A stretch of 64,000 nt of DNA from the NCBI RefSeq assembly GCF_000422465.1, contig NZ_AULV01000016.1:148321-212320 (forward strand), written 5' to 3'. Source of the DNA: Paenibacillus harenae DSM 16969 (GTDB taxonomy: Bacteria; Bacillota; Bacilli; Paenibacillales; Paenibacillaceae). Positions 27,637 to 35,160 of the stretch are shown piece after piece. The notes under the pieces are model-generated. The model did no database searches, was not told the origin of the DNA, and saw only the letters and a list, made by a program, of their open reading frames with translations. A program made the translations under genes and the position numbers. The first letter of the stretch is position 1; each line of letters starts with the position of its first letter.

Positions 27637-28431
27637 GTGAAAATCCAATATCAGCATCGTCACCAACCGTTTCACACCTTTATATCTACCGATAATACCT
27701 ATCCTCTTCATCTGCATAAACATGTTGAAATCGCAATCGTCTTATCCGGCAAGATCCATATCACCGTCAATCAGAAGGAATATGTTTTGTCTGAAGGAGA
27801 CATGGTGGTTATTTTTCCTAATCAACCCCACAGCTACAAAACAACGGAGAGCAGCCGGATCCTGCTGTTTTTTTTCGATGCCGCATTCCCGGGAGATTTT
27901 ACGGGAGATTTAATGAAGCATATGCCAAATAACCCGATGGTTCCCAAGGAGCACCTGGTTTATTACGTCTCGAACATGTTGAAAGCCTTATACGATCGGT
28001 ATACGGAAAATTGCGATAACCGTTTGCTCAAGGCTTACACCTCTGTCATATTAGGACATGTTCTGCCATTGTTATCCCTGAAAAAAATAGAATACACCCA
28101 AGATCTGGACAGTATTCAAAGGATTCTTGCTTATGTGGATCTTCACTTCCTAGAGCCTGTAACCCTGGATTTGCTTTCAAGAGAATTGGGGGTCAGCAAA
28201 TTTCTTATCTCACGAATCTTCTCCGACCAACTCCGCATATCATTTCGGGATTATGTGAATGGCCGGCGGCTAGCCCTTGCCCAGATGCTGCTGCTGTCTA
28301 CCGCGAACCCGGTCACAGAGATTGCGTTCGAATCGGGATTTAACAGTTTGCGTTCGTTTTATCGTGCCTTTAAAAAGGAATACGGGATTACACCCAATGA
28401 ATACCGCAGCGGCGCCCAGGAGTTGATATAA
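27637..28431 (+). CDS. AraC-family transcriptional regulator
   Basis: This 264-residue regulator starts at GTG after GGAGGCTTAGAA. Its cupin domain shows YPLHLHKHVEIAIVLSG and the FPNQPHSYK turn; the C-terminal DNA-binding part includes LGVSKFLISRIFSDQL and SGFNSLRSFYRAFKKEYGIT. It is divergent to the secreted pectate lyase and the obvious candidate to control it, perhaps through the TTGCAGATAT site in the shared 176-base region. The downstream GH11 gene has its own promoter and is less likely part of this unit. Confidence 0.92.
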   Translation: MKIQYQHRHQPFHTFISTDNTYPLHLHKHVEIAIVLSGKIHITVNQKEYVLSEGDMVVIFPNQPHSYKTTESSRILLFFFDAAFPGDFTGDLMKHMPNNPMVPKEHLVYYVSNMLKALYDRYTENCDNRLLKAYTSVILGHVLPLLSLKKIEYTQDLDSIQRILAYVDLHFLEPVTLDLLSRELGVSKFLISRIFSDQLRISFRDYVNGRRLALAQMLLLSTANPVTEIAFESGFNSLRSFYRAFKKEYGITPNEYRSGAQELI

Positions 28432-28507
28432 GTTCGCCCAGCGGAAGACCTCGACGGTATATAAAAAAATAGTTAAAAATATAGGGGTAAATCTATAATT
28501 TTTAAAG

Positions 28508-28536
28508 TTGTGATGTATGCGCTTACTTTCTATAAT
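28508..28536 (+). promoter_or_regulatory. xynA promoter with cre-like operator in the spacer
   Basis: TTGTGA (28508-28513), a 17-base spacer and perfect TATAAT (28531-28536) form a strong sigma-A promoter. The spacer holds TGTATGCGCTTACT (28514-28527), matching the CcpA consensus at 13 of 14 positions, so glucose repression is likely. The transcript would have a leader of more than 200 bases, with an inverted repeat AAGACA-N5-TGTCTT at 28547-28563. Nothing else was seen in the 322-base gap 28432-28753. Confidence 0.72.
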
Positions 28537-28753
28537 TTAGTAATGTAAGACATAATTTGTCTTGCAATTATACTTGAAAAAAATTTCTTCTCAGAGGAGG
28601 GACAATCAGAAGTTCACGGAAAATGACACCAGGATAAGTGATGTACGGCAAAGAAACAACCGGCAAGAAGGGAAAGGGAGTGAGTTATAAAAGGTAATAT
28701 TCAAGCAGTATGCAGGCAAGTAGCGGCAAATAGAAAATTTCGGGAGGTAAAAT

Positions 28754-29392
28754 ATGTTTAAATGTAATAAGAAAATCTTGACGTTAGTTATTGCAGCTTC
28801 AATGAGTATTACCGGCTTGTTTGCAGCAACCGCAAATGCAGCGACAGACTACTGGCAAAATTGGACCGATGGCGGCGGAACAGTAAATGCTACCAATGGA
28901 TCCGGCGGAAATTACAGCGTTACCTGGTCGAATACCGGGAATTTTGTTGTCGGTAAAGGTTGGAATACCGGATCGCCAACCAGGACCGTAAACTACAATG
29001 CCGGCGTCTGGGCGCCGTCGGGCAATGGGTATTTGACTCTCTACGGGTGGACGAGAAACTCACTCATAGAATATTACGTCGTTGATAGCTGGGGTACTTA
29101 TAGACCTACAGGAACGCATAAAGGCACCGTGTCCAGCGACGGCGGCACATATGACATCTATACGACTCAGCGAGTCAACGCACCTTCCATTGACGGCACA
29201 AAAACGTTCACCCAGTTCTGGAGTGTCCGCCAGTCGAAGAGAGCGACCGGCAGCAACGTCGCTATCACTTTTAGCAACCACGTTAACGCATGGAAGAGTA
29301 AAGGAATGAATCTGGGAAGCAGTTGGTCCTACCAGGTGTTAGCGACAGAGGGATATCAAAGCAGTGGCAGCTCTAACGTAACGGTTTGGTAA
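28754..29392 (+). CDS. xynA: GH11 endo-1,4-beta-xylanase
   Basis: This 212-residue protein is a textbook small secreted xylanase. A signal peptide ends in TANA near residue 29. The mature enzyme is the single jelly-roll of GH11, beginning [12 protein letters not shown] as in Bacillus subtilis XynA. The nucleophile Glu106 lies in [11 protein letters not shown] and the acid/base Glu199 in [10 protein letters not shown]. It cuts internal beta-1,4 links of xylan outside the cell. A GGGAGG site precedes ATG. It stands alone, with its own promoter and cre-like site, and is very like Bacillus XynA over its whole length as far as memory allows. No xylan importer was recognised next to it. The symbol rests on this likeness. 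Confidence 0.97.
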   Translation: MFKCNKKILTLVIAASMSITGLFAATANAATDYWQNWTDGGGTVNATNGSGGNYSVTWSNTGNFVVGKGWNTGSPTRTVNYNAGVWAPSGNGYLTLYGWTRNSLIEYYVVDSWGTYRPTGTHKGTVSSDGGTYDIYTTQRVNAPSIDGTKTFTQFWSVRQSKRATGSNVAITFSNHVNAWKSKGMNLGSSWSYQVLATEGYQSSGSSNVTVW

Positions 29393-29490
29393 CAGGTCGC
29401 CTCCAAGCAGGGCAACTAACGGGAGCCCACGGCCGGGACTGTCTTCGCGGGCAAGCGGGTTTTGAGCTTTTCTGAATATTGTATTTCCTA

Positions 29491-29524
29491 ATCCGTCAGT
29501 CCGGACGATCCGTCAGTCCGGACG
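29491..29524. repeat. Perfect tandem 17-base repeat
   Basis: ATCCGTCAGTCCGGACG occurs twice without a gap (29491-29507 and 29508-29524) between the xylanase and SUMF1-fold genes. Each unit contains the palindrome GTCCGGAC. A hairpin, GGCCGTT with AACGGCC (29532-29557), follows. Confidence 0.8.
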
Positions 29525-29632
29525 CATTGAGGGCCGTTTCCCGCAAGACGAACGGCCTTCGATGTTGCCGGAAGCGAATTGCAGGCCGTAAAGCCCTACA
29601 ATTTGTCCTATCCGTTTAAAGGAGATATATCA

Positions 29633-30481
29633 ATGAGAAAGTTATTCATTTTCCTTTTAATAGCATTAATGGTTGCTGTCAGCGCTTGTTCGCAAGAAAA
29701 GCCTGATAAAAAGCCTGATAAAATGCCTGATAACTTTGTATTCGTCAAAGGCGGGACTTTTATGAACACAAAGTCCAACTACTATGGGAAAAATGTAACA
29801 TTATCGGACTTTTATATCGGCAAATATGAGGTAACTCAAAAAGAGTGGACCCAGGTAATGGGAAGTAATCCTTCAAAATTCAAAGGCGACAATTTGCCGG
29901 TAGAAATGGTAAGCTGGTATGACGTTGTGGAGTACTGTAATAATAGGAGTATAAAAGAGGGCTTAACACCGTATTACCATATAGACAAGAATAAAAAAGA
30001 CCCGAAAAATAAGAGTGAAACCGATCATATAAAATGGACAGTAACGATCAATGCGGGAGCCAATGGTTACCGATTGCCGACAGAAGCGGAGTGGCAATAT
30101 GCTGCAGGCGGAGGTCAGATGAGCAAGAGTTACACTTACAGCGGAAGCAATCATGCAGATGAAGTAGCATGGTATTGGAAAAACGCCGGAGATACATACT
30201 TATCGGGAGAATGGAACTGGCCTATGGTAGAAAACAACCATAATAAAACAAAATCTATCGGTGATAAGAAGCCCAACGAGTTAGGACTTTACGATATGTC
30301 AGGCAATGTAAGGGAATGGTGCTGGAACGGGTATGGGGACTTGGATAGCAATAGTAGCTCTACCCGGGTTGTGAAGGGCGGCGGTTGGATGGGCGACGTC
30401 GGCGAGTTAGCTTATCTGAGCAATTTCGAGGCGAATGGCATAGGCCCCGATCAAGGTTTTCGTGTGTGTCGCGACGAGTAA
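29633..30481 (+). CDS. Lipoprotein with an SUMF1/formylglycine-generating-enzyme-like fold, probably not catalytic
   Basis: ATG at 29633 follows AAAGGAGATATATC; the product has 282 residues. A lipobox (VSAC) puts the lipidated Cys near residue 20, followed by a short KPDK-type repeat. The rest is an SUMF1/FGE fold: FVFVKGGTFMN, YIGKYEVTQKEWTQVMG, YRLPTEAEWQYAAGGG, GLYDMSGNVREWCWNGY and the closing GFRVCRDE. True formylglycine-generating enzymes have a Cys pair in the segment after RGGS; here the equivalent KGGGWMGDVGELAYLS has none, so sulfatase activation is unlikely. No sulfatase gene is nearby. It may be a surface ligand-binding protein. The role is unknown. Confidence 0.88.
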   Translation: MRKLFIFLLIALMVAVSACSQEKPDKKPDKMPDNFVFVKGGTFMNTKSNYYGKNVTLSDFYIGKYEVTQKEWTQVMGSNPSKFKGDNLPVEMVSWYDVVEYCNNRSIKEGLTPYYHIDKNKKDPKNKSETDHIKWTVTINAGANGYRLPTEAEWQYAAGGGQMSKSYTYSGSNHADEVAWYWKNAGDTYLSGEWNWPMVENNHNKTKSIGDKKPNELGLYDMSGNVREWCWNGYGDLDSNSSSTRVVKGGGWMGDVGELAYLSNFEANGIGPDQGFRVCRDE

Positions 30482-30878
30482 ACGGTAACAAGACTATCAA
30501 GCATAATCGAAAAAATCTATTGATAGAGAAGAGTAGGGTCCTCCTACCTCTTAAGCCCCGAAATTAGATTTGAGTCTAGGTTACTTAACGTAGCAAACTA
30601 GATGAGAATCAATGGAGGGGATTTTTTATGCTGGTCAGCTGACTTCATTTGAGCACATAGTATCTAGCGTCGCCAGAAATGGGTTTCGGAATTGGTAAGC
30701 GTTGACAACGTTTGCGAAGTAGTTCTATAATTTAAGTGCCATTTATGAAACCCATTTCATAAATGGCCGATGAAATAATAAATACGTTTATCGCCTCCTT
30801 CCATGTTAATTGAGAGTGAACTATTCGATCAGCAATTGGACTAAGACATTACGTTCAAAAAGGAAAGGAAAGGGATTT
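30482..30878 (+). other. 397-base gap upstream of GH35 with promoter elements
   Basis: No gene of normal length is visible. There is a weak hairpin near 30513-30540 (AAGAG-TAGG with CCTA-CTCTT), a GGAGGGG site followed by a four-codon frame (30628-30642) that overlaps the palindrome GTCAGCTGAC (30634-30643), and the GH35 promoter and operator listed separately. The tiny frame could be the stump of a lost gene. Confidence 0.5.
30698..30766 (+). promoter_or_regulatory. GH35 promoter with a long inverted repeat at the start site
   Basis: TTGACA (30702-30707), an 18-base spacer and TATAAT (30726-30731) match sigma-A consensus exactly. A near-palindrome AAGCGTTGACAACGTTT (30698-30713 and next base) overlaps the -35 box. 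At the expected start site CCATTTATGAAA (30739-30750) pairs perfectly with TTTCATAAATGG (30755-30766) around CCCA. Its core, TGAAA-N4-TTTCA, recurs at the lacI and binding-protein promoters, which marks it as the likely operator of the local LacI protein. Confidence 0.75.
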
Positions 30879-33698
30879 ATGACTTATACGCCTGGGAACA
30901 TTAGGGGACAAACGATAACAGATCATGCACGGGAGGGAACACAGCTTCGTTACGATGCGAAGAGCTTTATAATTGGGGAGAAGAGAGTATTTCTGAACAT
31001 CGCTTCGATTCATTATTTTCGCATGCCCAGACAGGAATGGCGGGAAGTGCTGGTCAAGGCTAAGCTTGCCGGGATGAATTGCGTCGATACTTATTTTGCA
31101 TGGAATGTGCATGAACCGGAAGAAGGAAAGTGGGACTTTAGCGGCGACAACGATTGTGGTGCTTTTCTTGATTTATGCGCTGAGCTGGGACTGTGGGTTA
31201 TCGCTCGGCCGGGGCCGTTCATTTGTGCGGAATGGGATTTCGGCGGTTTTCCGTATTGGCTGAAAAATAAACAAAATATTCAGTTTCGAACAGACAATGA
31301 ACCGTATCTTCGTTACGTATATCGTTACTTTGATCAAATTGTTCCGATTATCCGTTCTCGTCAATCTACGAAAGACGGCACCGTTATTCTGGTACAAGTC
31401 GAGAACGAATACGGGTATTTGGGCGATGATGCGTCAGGCCTGTCCTACATGAATGGGCTTCGCGACGGTTTACTGGAACGTGGAATCGACGTTCCATTAA
31501 TCACCTGCGAGGGAGGTTTGGAAGGAACGATAGAAGGGGCGAATTTTTGGTCGGGCGCGGACTCCCATTATGGGAAGTTAATGCGCAAGCAGCCGGACGT
31601 TCCGAAGCTCGTGACCGAATTTTGGACGGGGTGGTTCGAGCATTGGGGAGCGCCGGCGGCCACTCAGAAGACACACGATTTGTACGAGAAGCGGATGATG
31701 GAGTGCATTCGCGCCGGTTTTGACGGCATCAGCCATTATATGTTTTTCGGAGGCACCAACTTTGACGGCTACGGCGGGCGGACGGTAGGAAGCAGCGATA
31801 TTTATATGGTTACCTCCTATGATTACGATGCTCCTTTGTCGGAGTATGGAAGAGTTACAGCCAAATACCGAATGGCCAAGAAAGTGTCCTTGTTCACGCA
31901 GGCACTGGGGCAATTCTTACTAGAGTCGGAGCCGATGGACTCGATCGGAGCGCGTTGCGGGGAAGGCGTCAAGCTCCAAGGCAGACATTGGAACGGGCAA
32001 AAGCTTTGGTTTGCCGAAAGTCTCAAGCAAGAGAAGGAAGTGTTCCAGGTTACACTCGAAAGCGGACGTACGCTTCCGGTTTCGATCAAGCCGGGGCAAA
32101 TCGTTCCGATTCTCGACCGGATCGATATTTGCCCGGGATTAAAGCTGACGAGTGGCGGATTCCTGATCGGGAATGACCGGATTGGCGAAGTTCAAACGAT
32201 TATATTAGCTGGAGAAAACGGTCAGTGTACACATATCGTCTTCGAAGCCGATCAGGCCATCCATTACGATAACGAAAGTCAGATCCCTCCGCATGAGAGC
32301 AGCCCGGATGGCCGTACGCTGCGGTTGGACGTATTCAACTTCCAGACACCGCAGCGAATTTGTCTGAAGGTTGGCGAGCAACGCGTCGAAGTGATTGTGT
32401 TAAACGGCTATATGTCGGACCGGGCATGGAGACTCCAAGGGGACGGAGTCCGCTGGGCATTCGGCTGGGAAGATATGGACTTGGAAGCCGATGGCGGCGT
32501 TCGTGCAGTAAGCGGCAGCTCCGCGTGCGAACCGTTCCTTGTAGGGGATTGGGGCCTCCAAAGAGGCGAAGGCCGGGATCATGAGGGCAGAATGGTACGA
32601 AGTGCAGGCAACGCCATCAAACCGCTGCTCTCACCAAGCTTGTCGGAGTGGAAACGGAAAATCTTAAATCTACATTCGCTCAGAGGAGGCGAGCTTGCCG
32701 AACGTCCGCGCGGATTTGCGGAGCTTGGTTTGGAGTTCGGCTACCTCATATACAACAACGAAGTCGAATGCGATCGCGATCAAGAAAACATACTTGTTTT
32801 GTCTGCCATTCAAGATTCCGCGCGCCTGTTTGTAAATGGCAGGGAGCAAGCGATGATCCGTCAGGTCGGGGCTGCGTCCACAGTCATGCGGCTGCAAAAA
32901 GGAAGCAATAAGGTACAGCTTCTTGTGCAGCATATGGGCAGTCTCAATTTTTCTCCTAATTTGGGTGAAGAAAAGGGGATATTCGGGCCTGTATATATGG
33001 ACGGCTCGGCCGCCTGTCTGCGAAGAGACTGGAATTGCGGCAATGAGATTGTCCATCTGGACGAGGTGCATGCCGAACCGTTTACCTCTACGCTGACGCG
33101 AAATTTTGAGCTGATGGAGAATGACGAGGCCATACTGGTCGGAGCATTAAGCAACGGACTTCGGATTAACGGCCAAGAAGTGGCTCTGGATGGCTATAAG
33201 GATTGGTTTGCTTATCATGCCGTCGATATTTCCGGCTATGTAGTCAAAGGCAGCAACACGATTGAAATGCCGGCAGCCCGAACGCCGTTGAACCGGCTGG
33301 AACTGCTGACGTACGACAGGTCGCGAGAGCTGAGAGGCTGGTCGGCAGTCTCGCTGGAAGACGCAGCGGAGTTTGCGCAAGATTCAGCCTCCATCGAAGC
33401 CGGACCTTCATGGTATAGCAGCATGTTCGATCTCCCAGCCATTCCGGAGAACGTTAGCCCGAAGCTGAAGCTCCGAATGACGGGATTGAGCAAAGGCTAT
33501 TTGCTTCTGAACGGTCGCAATTTGGGCCGATATTGGCAAATCGGGCCTCAGGAGGACTACAAAGTTCCGATGGCGTGGCTGAAGGAGAAAGGCAACGAGC
33601 TGATCTTGTTTGACGAAGAAGGTAGAAATCCAGATTCGGTAAAGCTCTTCTATGACGATCAATCGGATCGACGCTGGATAACGCTGAATAAAGCGTAA
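30879..33698 (+). CDS. GH35 beta-galactosidase
   Basis: ATG at 30879 follows GGAAAGG and is preferred to a longer frame from 30810. The 939-residue product has a GH35 TIM barrel in its first 340 residues with the substrate loop IHYFRMPRQEW, FAWNVHEPEEG, ARPGPFICAEWDFGGFPYWL, acid/base Glu177 in VENEYG and nucleophile Glu247 in LVTEFWTGWFEHWG. Several beta-sandwich domains follow, ending with a galactose-binding-like module near 820-930. No signal peptide is present, so it is likely cytoplasmic and removes terminal beta-galactose from imported oligomers. It has a consensus promoter with an operator and ends in its own terminator before lacI. Confidence 0.95.
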   Translation: MTYTPGNIRGQTITDHAREGTQLRYDAKSFIIGEKRVFLNIASIHYFRMPRQEWREVLVKAKLAGMNCVDTYFAWNVHEPEEGKWDFSGDNDCGAFLDLCAELGLWVIARPGPFICAEWDFGGFPYWLKNKQNIQFRTDNEPYLRYVYRYFDQIVPIIRSRQSTKDGTVILVQVENEYGYLGDDASGLSYMNGLRDGLLERGIDVPLITCEGGLEGTIEGANFWSGADSHYGKLMRKQPDVPKLVTEFWTGWFEHWGAPAATQKTHDLYEKRMMECIRAGFDGISHYMFFGGTNFDGYGGRTVGSSDIYMVTSYDYDAPLSEYGRVTAKYRMAKKVSLFTQALGQFLLESEPMDSIGARCGEGVKLQGRHWNGQKLWFAESLKQEKEVFQVTLESGRTLPVSIKPGQIVPILDRIDICPGLKLTSGGFLIGNDRIGEVQTIILAGENGQCTHIVFEADQAIHYDNESQIPPHESSPDGRTLRLDVFNFQTPQRICLKVGEQRVEVIVLNGYMSDRAWRLQGDGVRWAFGWEDMDLEADGGVRAVSGSSACEPFLVGDWGLQRGEGRDHEGRMVRSAGNAIKPLLSPSLSEWKRKILNLHSLRGGELAERPRGFAELGLEFGYLIYNNEVECDRDQENILVLSAIQDSARLFVNGREQAMIRQVGAASTVMRLQKGSNKVQLLVQHMGSLNFSPNLGEEKGIFGPVYMDGSAACLRRDWNCGNEIVHLDEVHAEPFTSTLTRNFELMENDEAILVGALSNGLRINGQEVALDGYKDWFAYHAVDISGYVVKGSNTIEMPAARTPLNRLELLTYDRSRELRGWSAVSLEDAAEFAQDSASIEAGPSWYSSMFDLPAIPENVSPKLKLRMTGLSKGYLLLNGRNLGRYWQIGPQEDYKVPMAWLKEKGNELILFDEEGRNPDSVKLFYDDQSDRRWITLNKA

Positions 33699-33708
33699 TA
33701 AGAAAGCT

Positions 33709-33750
33709 GGGGCAGGAACGATCGTTAAAGCGACGAGCCTGTCCCTTTTT
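33709..33750 (+). terminator. Rho-independent terminator after GH35
   Basis: GGGGCAGG (33709-33716) pairs with CCTGTCCC (33738-33745), one G-U pair, followed by five Ts. The loop holds a smaller palindrome, AACGATCGTT. Confidence 0.85.
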
Positions 33751-33762
33751 CGGTGCAATAGG

Positions 33763-33800
33763 TGAAATGCATTACATACCAAGTCTGATTTTGCTATAAT
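33763..33800 (+). promoter_or_regulatory. lacI promoter with predicted autoregulatory operator
   Basis: TATAAT lies at 33795-33800. TGAAATGCATTACA (33763-33776), a one-mismatch version of TGAAA-N4-TTTCA, covers the -35 region. It sits between the GH35 and binding-protein copies of the same motif and suggests that the regulator controls its own gene. Confidence 0.55.
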
Positions 33801-33835
33801 GATCCGAGACATGAAGTAGGAAGGAAGCGTTAAGC

Positions 33836-34864
33836 TTGAGACAAGTCACCATATATGACATTGCCAAGGAGGCAGAAGTATCGATTTCGACTGTATCTCG
33901 GGTATTAAACGATACTGCTCCGGTAAAGGGATCGACCCGTGCTAAAATTGAAGAGCTTATTCAAAAATATAACTTTCAGCCTAATGCGATGGCTAGAAGC
34001 CTCCTCAAACAAGAAACCGGAATTATTGGTGTGATCGTGCCCGATCTGACCAACCCCTTTTTCCCGGAAGTGTTTGCTGGCGCTGAGCATGAGGCGCAGC
34101 AGTCGGGGCATACCTTCCTGCTTAGCAATTCGATCGGCGATTATGCGAAGGAATCGGAATATCTCAGCATTATGCGGGAGAAACGTGTGGACGGTATTAT
34201 GTTTTTAGGAGGGAGGATCAATTTAAGGCACTGCGAGGAGCATCTGGTGCAGGAGCTCGTGCAGTGTGCTAGCGTCATTCCGACCGTACTAGTCAATGGA
34301 GGCTTGCGTAACACCGACTTGATCAGGGTCGCCACGGACGAGTCGGCGGGTACCGCTCTCGCGGTTCGGCACTTGATCGAGCTTGGGCATACAGAAATCG
34401 GCTTCATCGGTGGAGAAAGCAACATGACGACGACTTCCATCAAGCTGCGGGCATTCCGCAAGGCGATGAAGGATGCGGAGCTGGAGGTCCGGGAGGAATG
34501 GATGCTGCCGGACAGCTTCTCTATTGATTCGGGTAAGCGTCAAATGCTGAATCTGCTGGCCATGAAGGAGAGGCCAACTGCCGTGTTCTGCGTCAACGAT
34601 TATACGGCGATCGGAGTGATCAAGGCGGGAGTGGAGGCTGGACTGTCGATTCCGGATGATATGTCCGTCGTCGGATTTGACGATATTCCGCTGGCGCATC
34701 ATTTTATTCCCGAGCTGACCACGGTTTCCCAGCAGGCGCACGAGCTTGGAAGGACGGCTGTAAAAGTACTTAAAGCTATGATGAGCAATGAAAAAGTCAA
34801 GAAGCTTACCTCGCTCGAGCCACAGCTTGTCGTTCGGCAAAGTTCGGGAGCCCCTATGCGATAA
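33836..34864 (+). CDS. LacI-family transcriptional regulator
   Basis: This 342-residue protein starts at TTG after AAGGAAG. Its N-terminal helix-turn-helix, TIYDIAKEAEVSISTVSRVL, and hinge NAMARSLL are typical of LacI/GalR repressors; residues 60-335 form the sugar-binding core with IIGVIVPDLTNPFFPEV, HLIELGHTEIGFIGG and SVVGFDDIPLAHHF. It lies between GH35 and the large importer operon, and similar TGAAA-N4-TTWCA repeats are found at all three promoters. The simplest reading is a repressor of galactoside or arabinogalactan use, released by a sugar. CcpA itself is unlikely, as the operators lack the central CG. Confidence 0.95.
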   Translation: MRQVTIYDIAKEAEVSISTVSRVLNDTAPVKGSTRAKIEELIQKYNFQPNAMARSLLKQETGIIGVIVPDLTNPFFPEVFAGAEHEAQQSGHTFLLSNSIGDYAKESEYLSIMREKRVDGIMFLGGRINLRHCEEHLVQELVQCASVIPTVLVNGGLRNTDLIRVATDESAGTALAVRHLIELGHTEIGFIGGESNMTTTSIKLRAFRKAMKDAELEVREEWMLPDSFSIDSGKRQMLNLLAMKERPTAVFCVNDYTAIGVIKAGVEAGLSIPDDMSVVGFDDIPLAHHFIPELTTVSQQAHELGRTAVKVLKAMMSNEKVKKLTSLEPQLVVRQSSGAPMR

Positions 34865-34887
34865 CTTCTCTAGAGTGATTATAAGGC

Positions 34888-34919
34888 AGCAGCCATATCT
34901 GGTATGCTGCTCTTTTTTA
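34888..34919 (+). terminator. Rho-independent terminator after lacI
   Basis: AGCAGCCATA (34888-34897) pairs with TATGCTGCT (34903-34911), with one bulged C, followed by CTTTTTT. Confidence 0.88.
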
Positions 34920-34982
34920 TGTGGAGCCAAGCTGTTCCAATTAACATTGGCAACGCATTGCTGGAAAATTAAAACTTGCATA

Positions 34983-35032
34983 TTGACCAAGTATTGGAAT
35001 CGAGCTATACTGAAATGGCTTTCATGAAAGCC
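34983..35032 (+). promoter_or_regulatory. Promoter and operator of the large importer operon
   Basis: TTGACC (34983-34988), a 17-base spacer and TATACT (35006-35011) form a good sigma-A promoter. At the start site lie TGAAATGGCTTTCA (35011-35024) and, overlapping it, the perfect 16-base palindrome GGCTTTCATGAAAGCC (35017-35032). The first is the same TGAAA-N4-TTTCA motif seen at the GH35 promoter, again just after the -10 box, so a bound repressor would block initiation. The leader to the first gene is about 140 bases. Confidence 0.75.
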
Positions 35033-35160
35033 TTTGCATAAAGTTTCGGAGACCGGATTTTATTTTATTTTTGGGGAGGGTAGCGCCGAGTATTATTCAA
35101 CTCAACTGTCTGTCCTGCATTGATTTATTTAATCATTCATGAAGGGGAGTGCGCTAAACA

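Noticed and set aside
29491..29524. Tandem repeat as a CRISPR array
   Set aside because: Two 17-base units with no spacer and no Cas genes nearby do not form an array.
29633..30481. SUMF1-fold protein as a true formylglycine-generating enzyme
   Set aside because: The segment that should hold the catalytic Cys pair has none and there is no sulfatase gene in the window.
30628..30642. Four-codon frame after a GGAGGGG site as a leader peptide
   Set aside because: It lies before the GH35 promoter, has no regulatory codons and no downstream attenuator; at most it is a stump of a lost gene.
33836..34864. LacI-family gene as CcpA
   Set aside because: It sits between galactoside genes, its predicted operators lack the central CG of cre, and its context is that of a local regulator.
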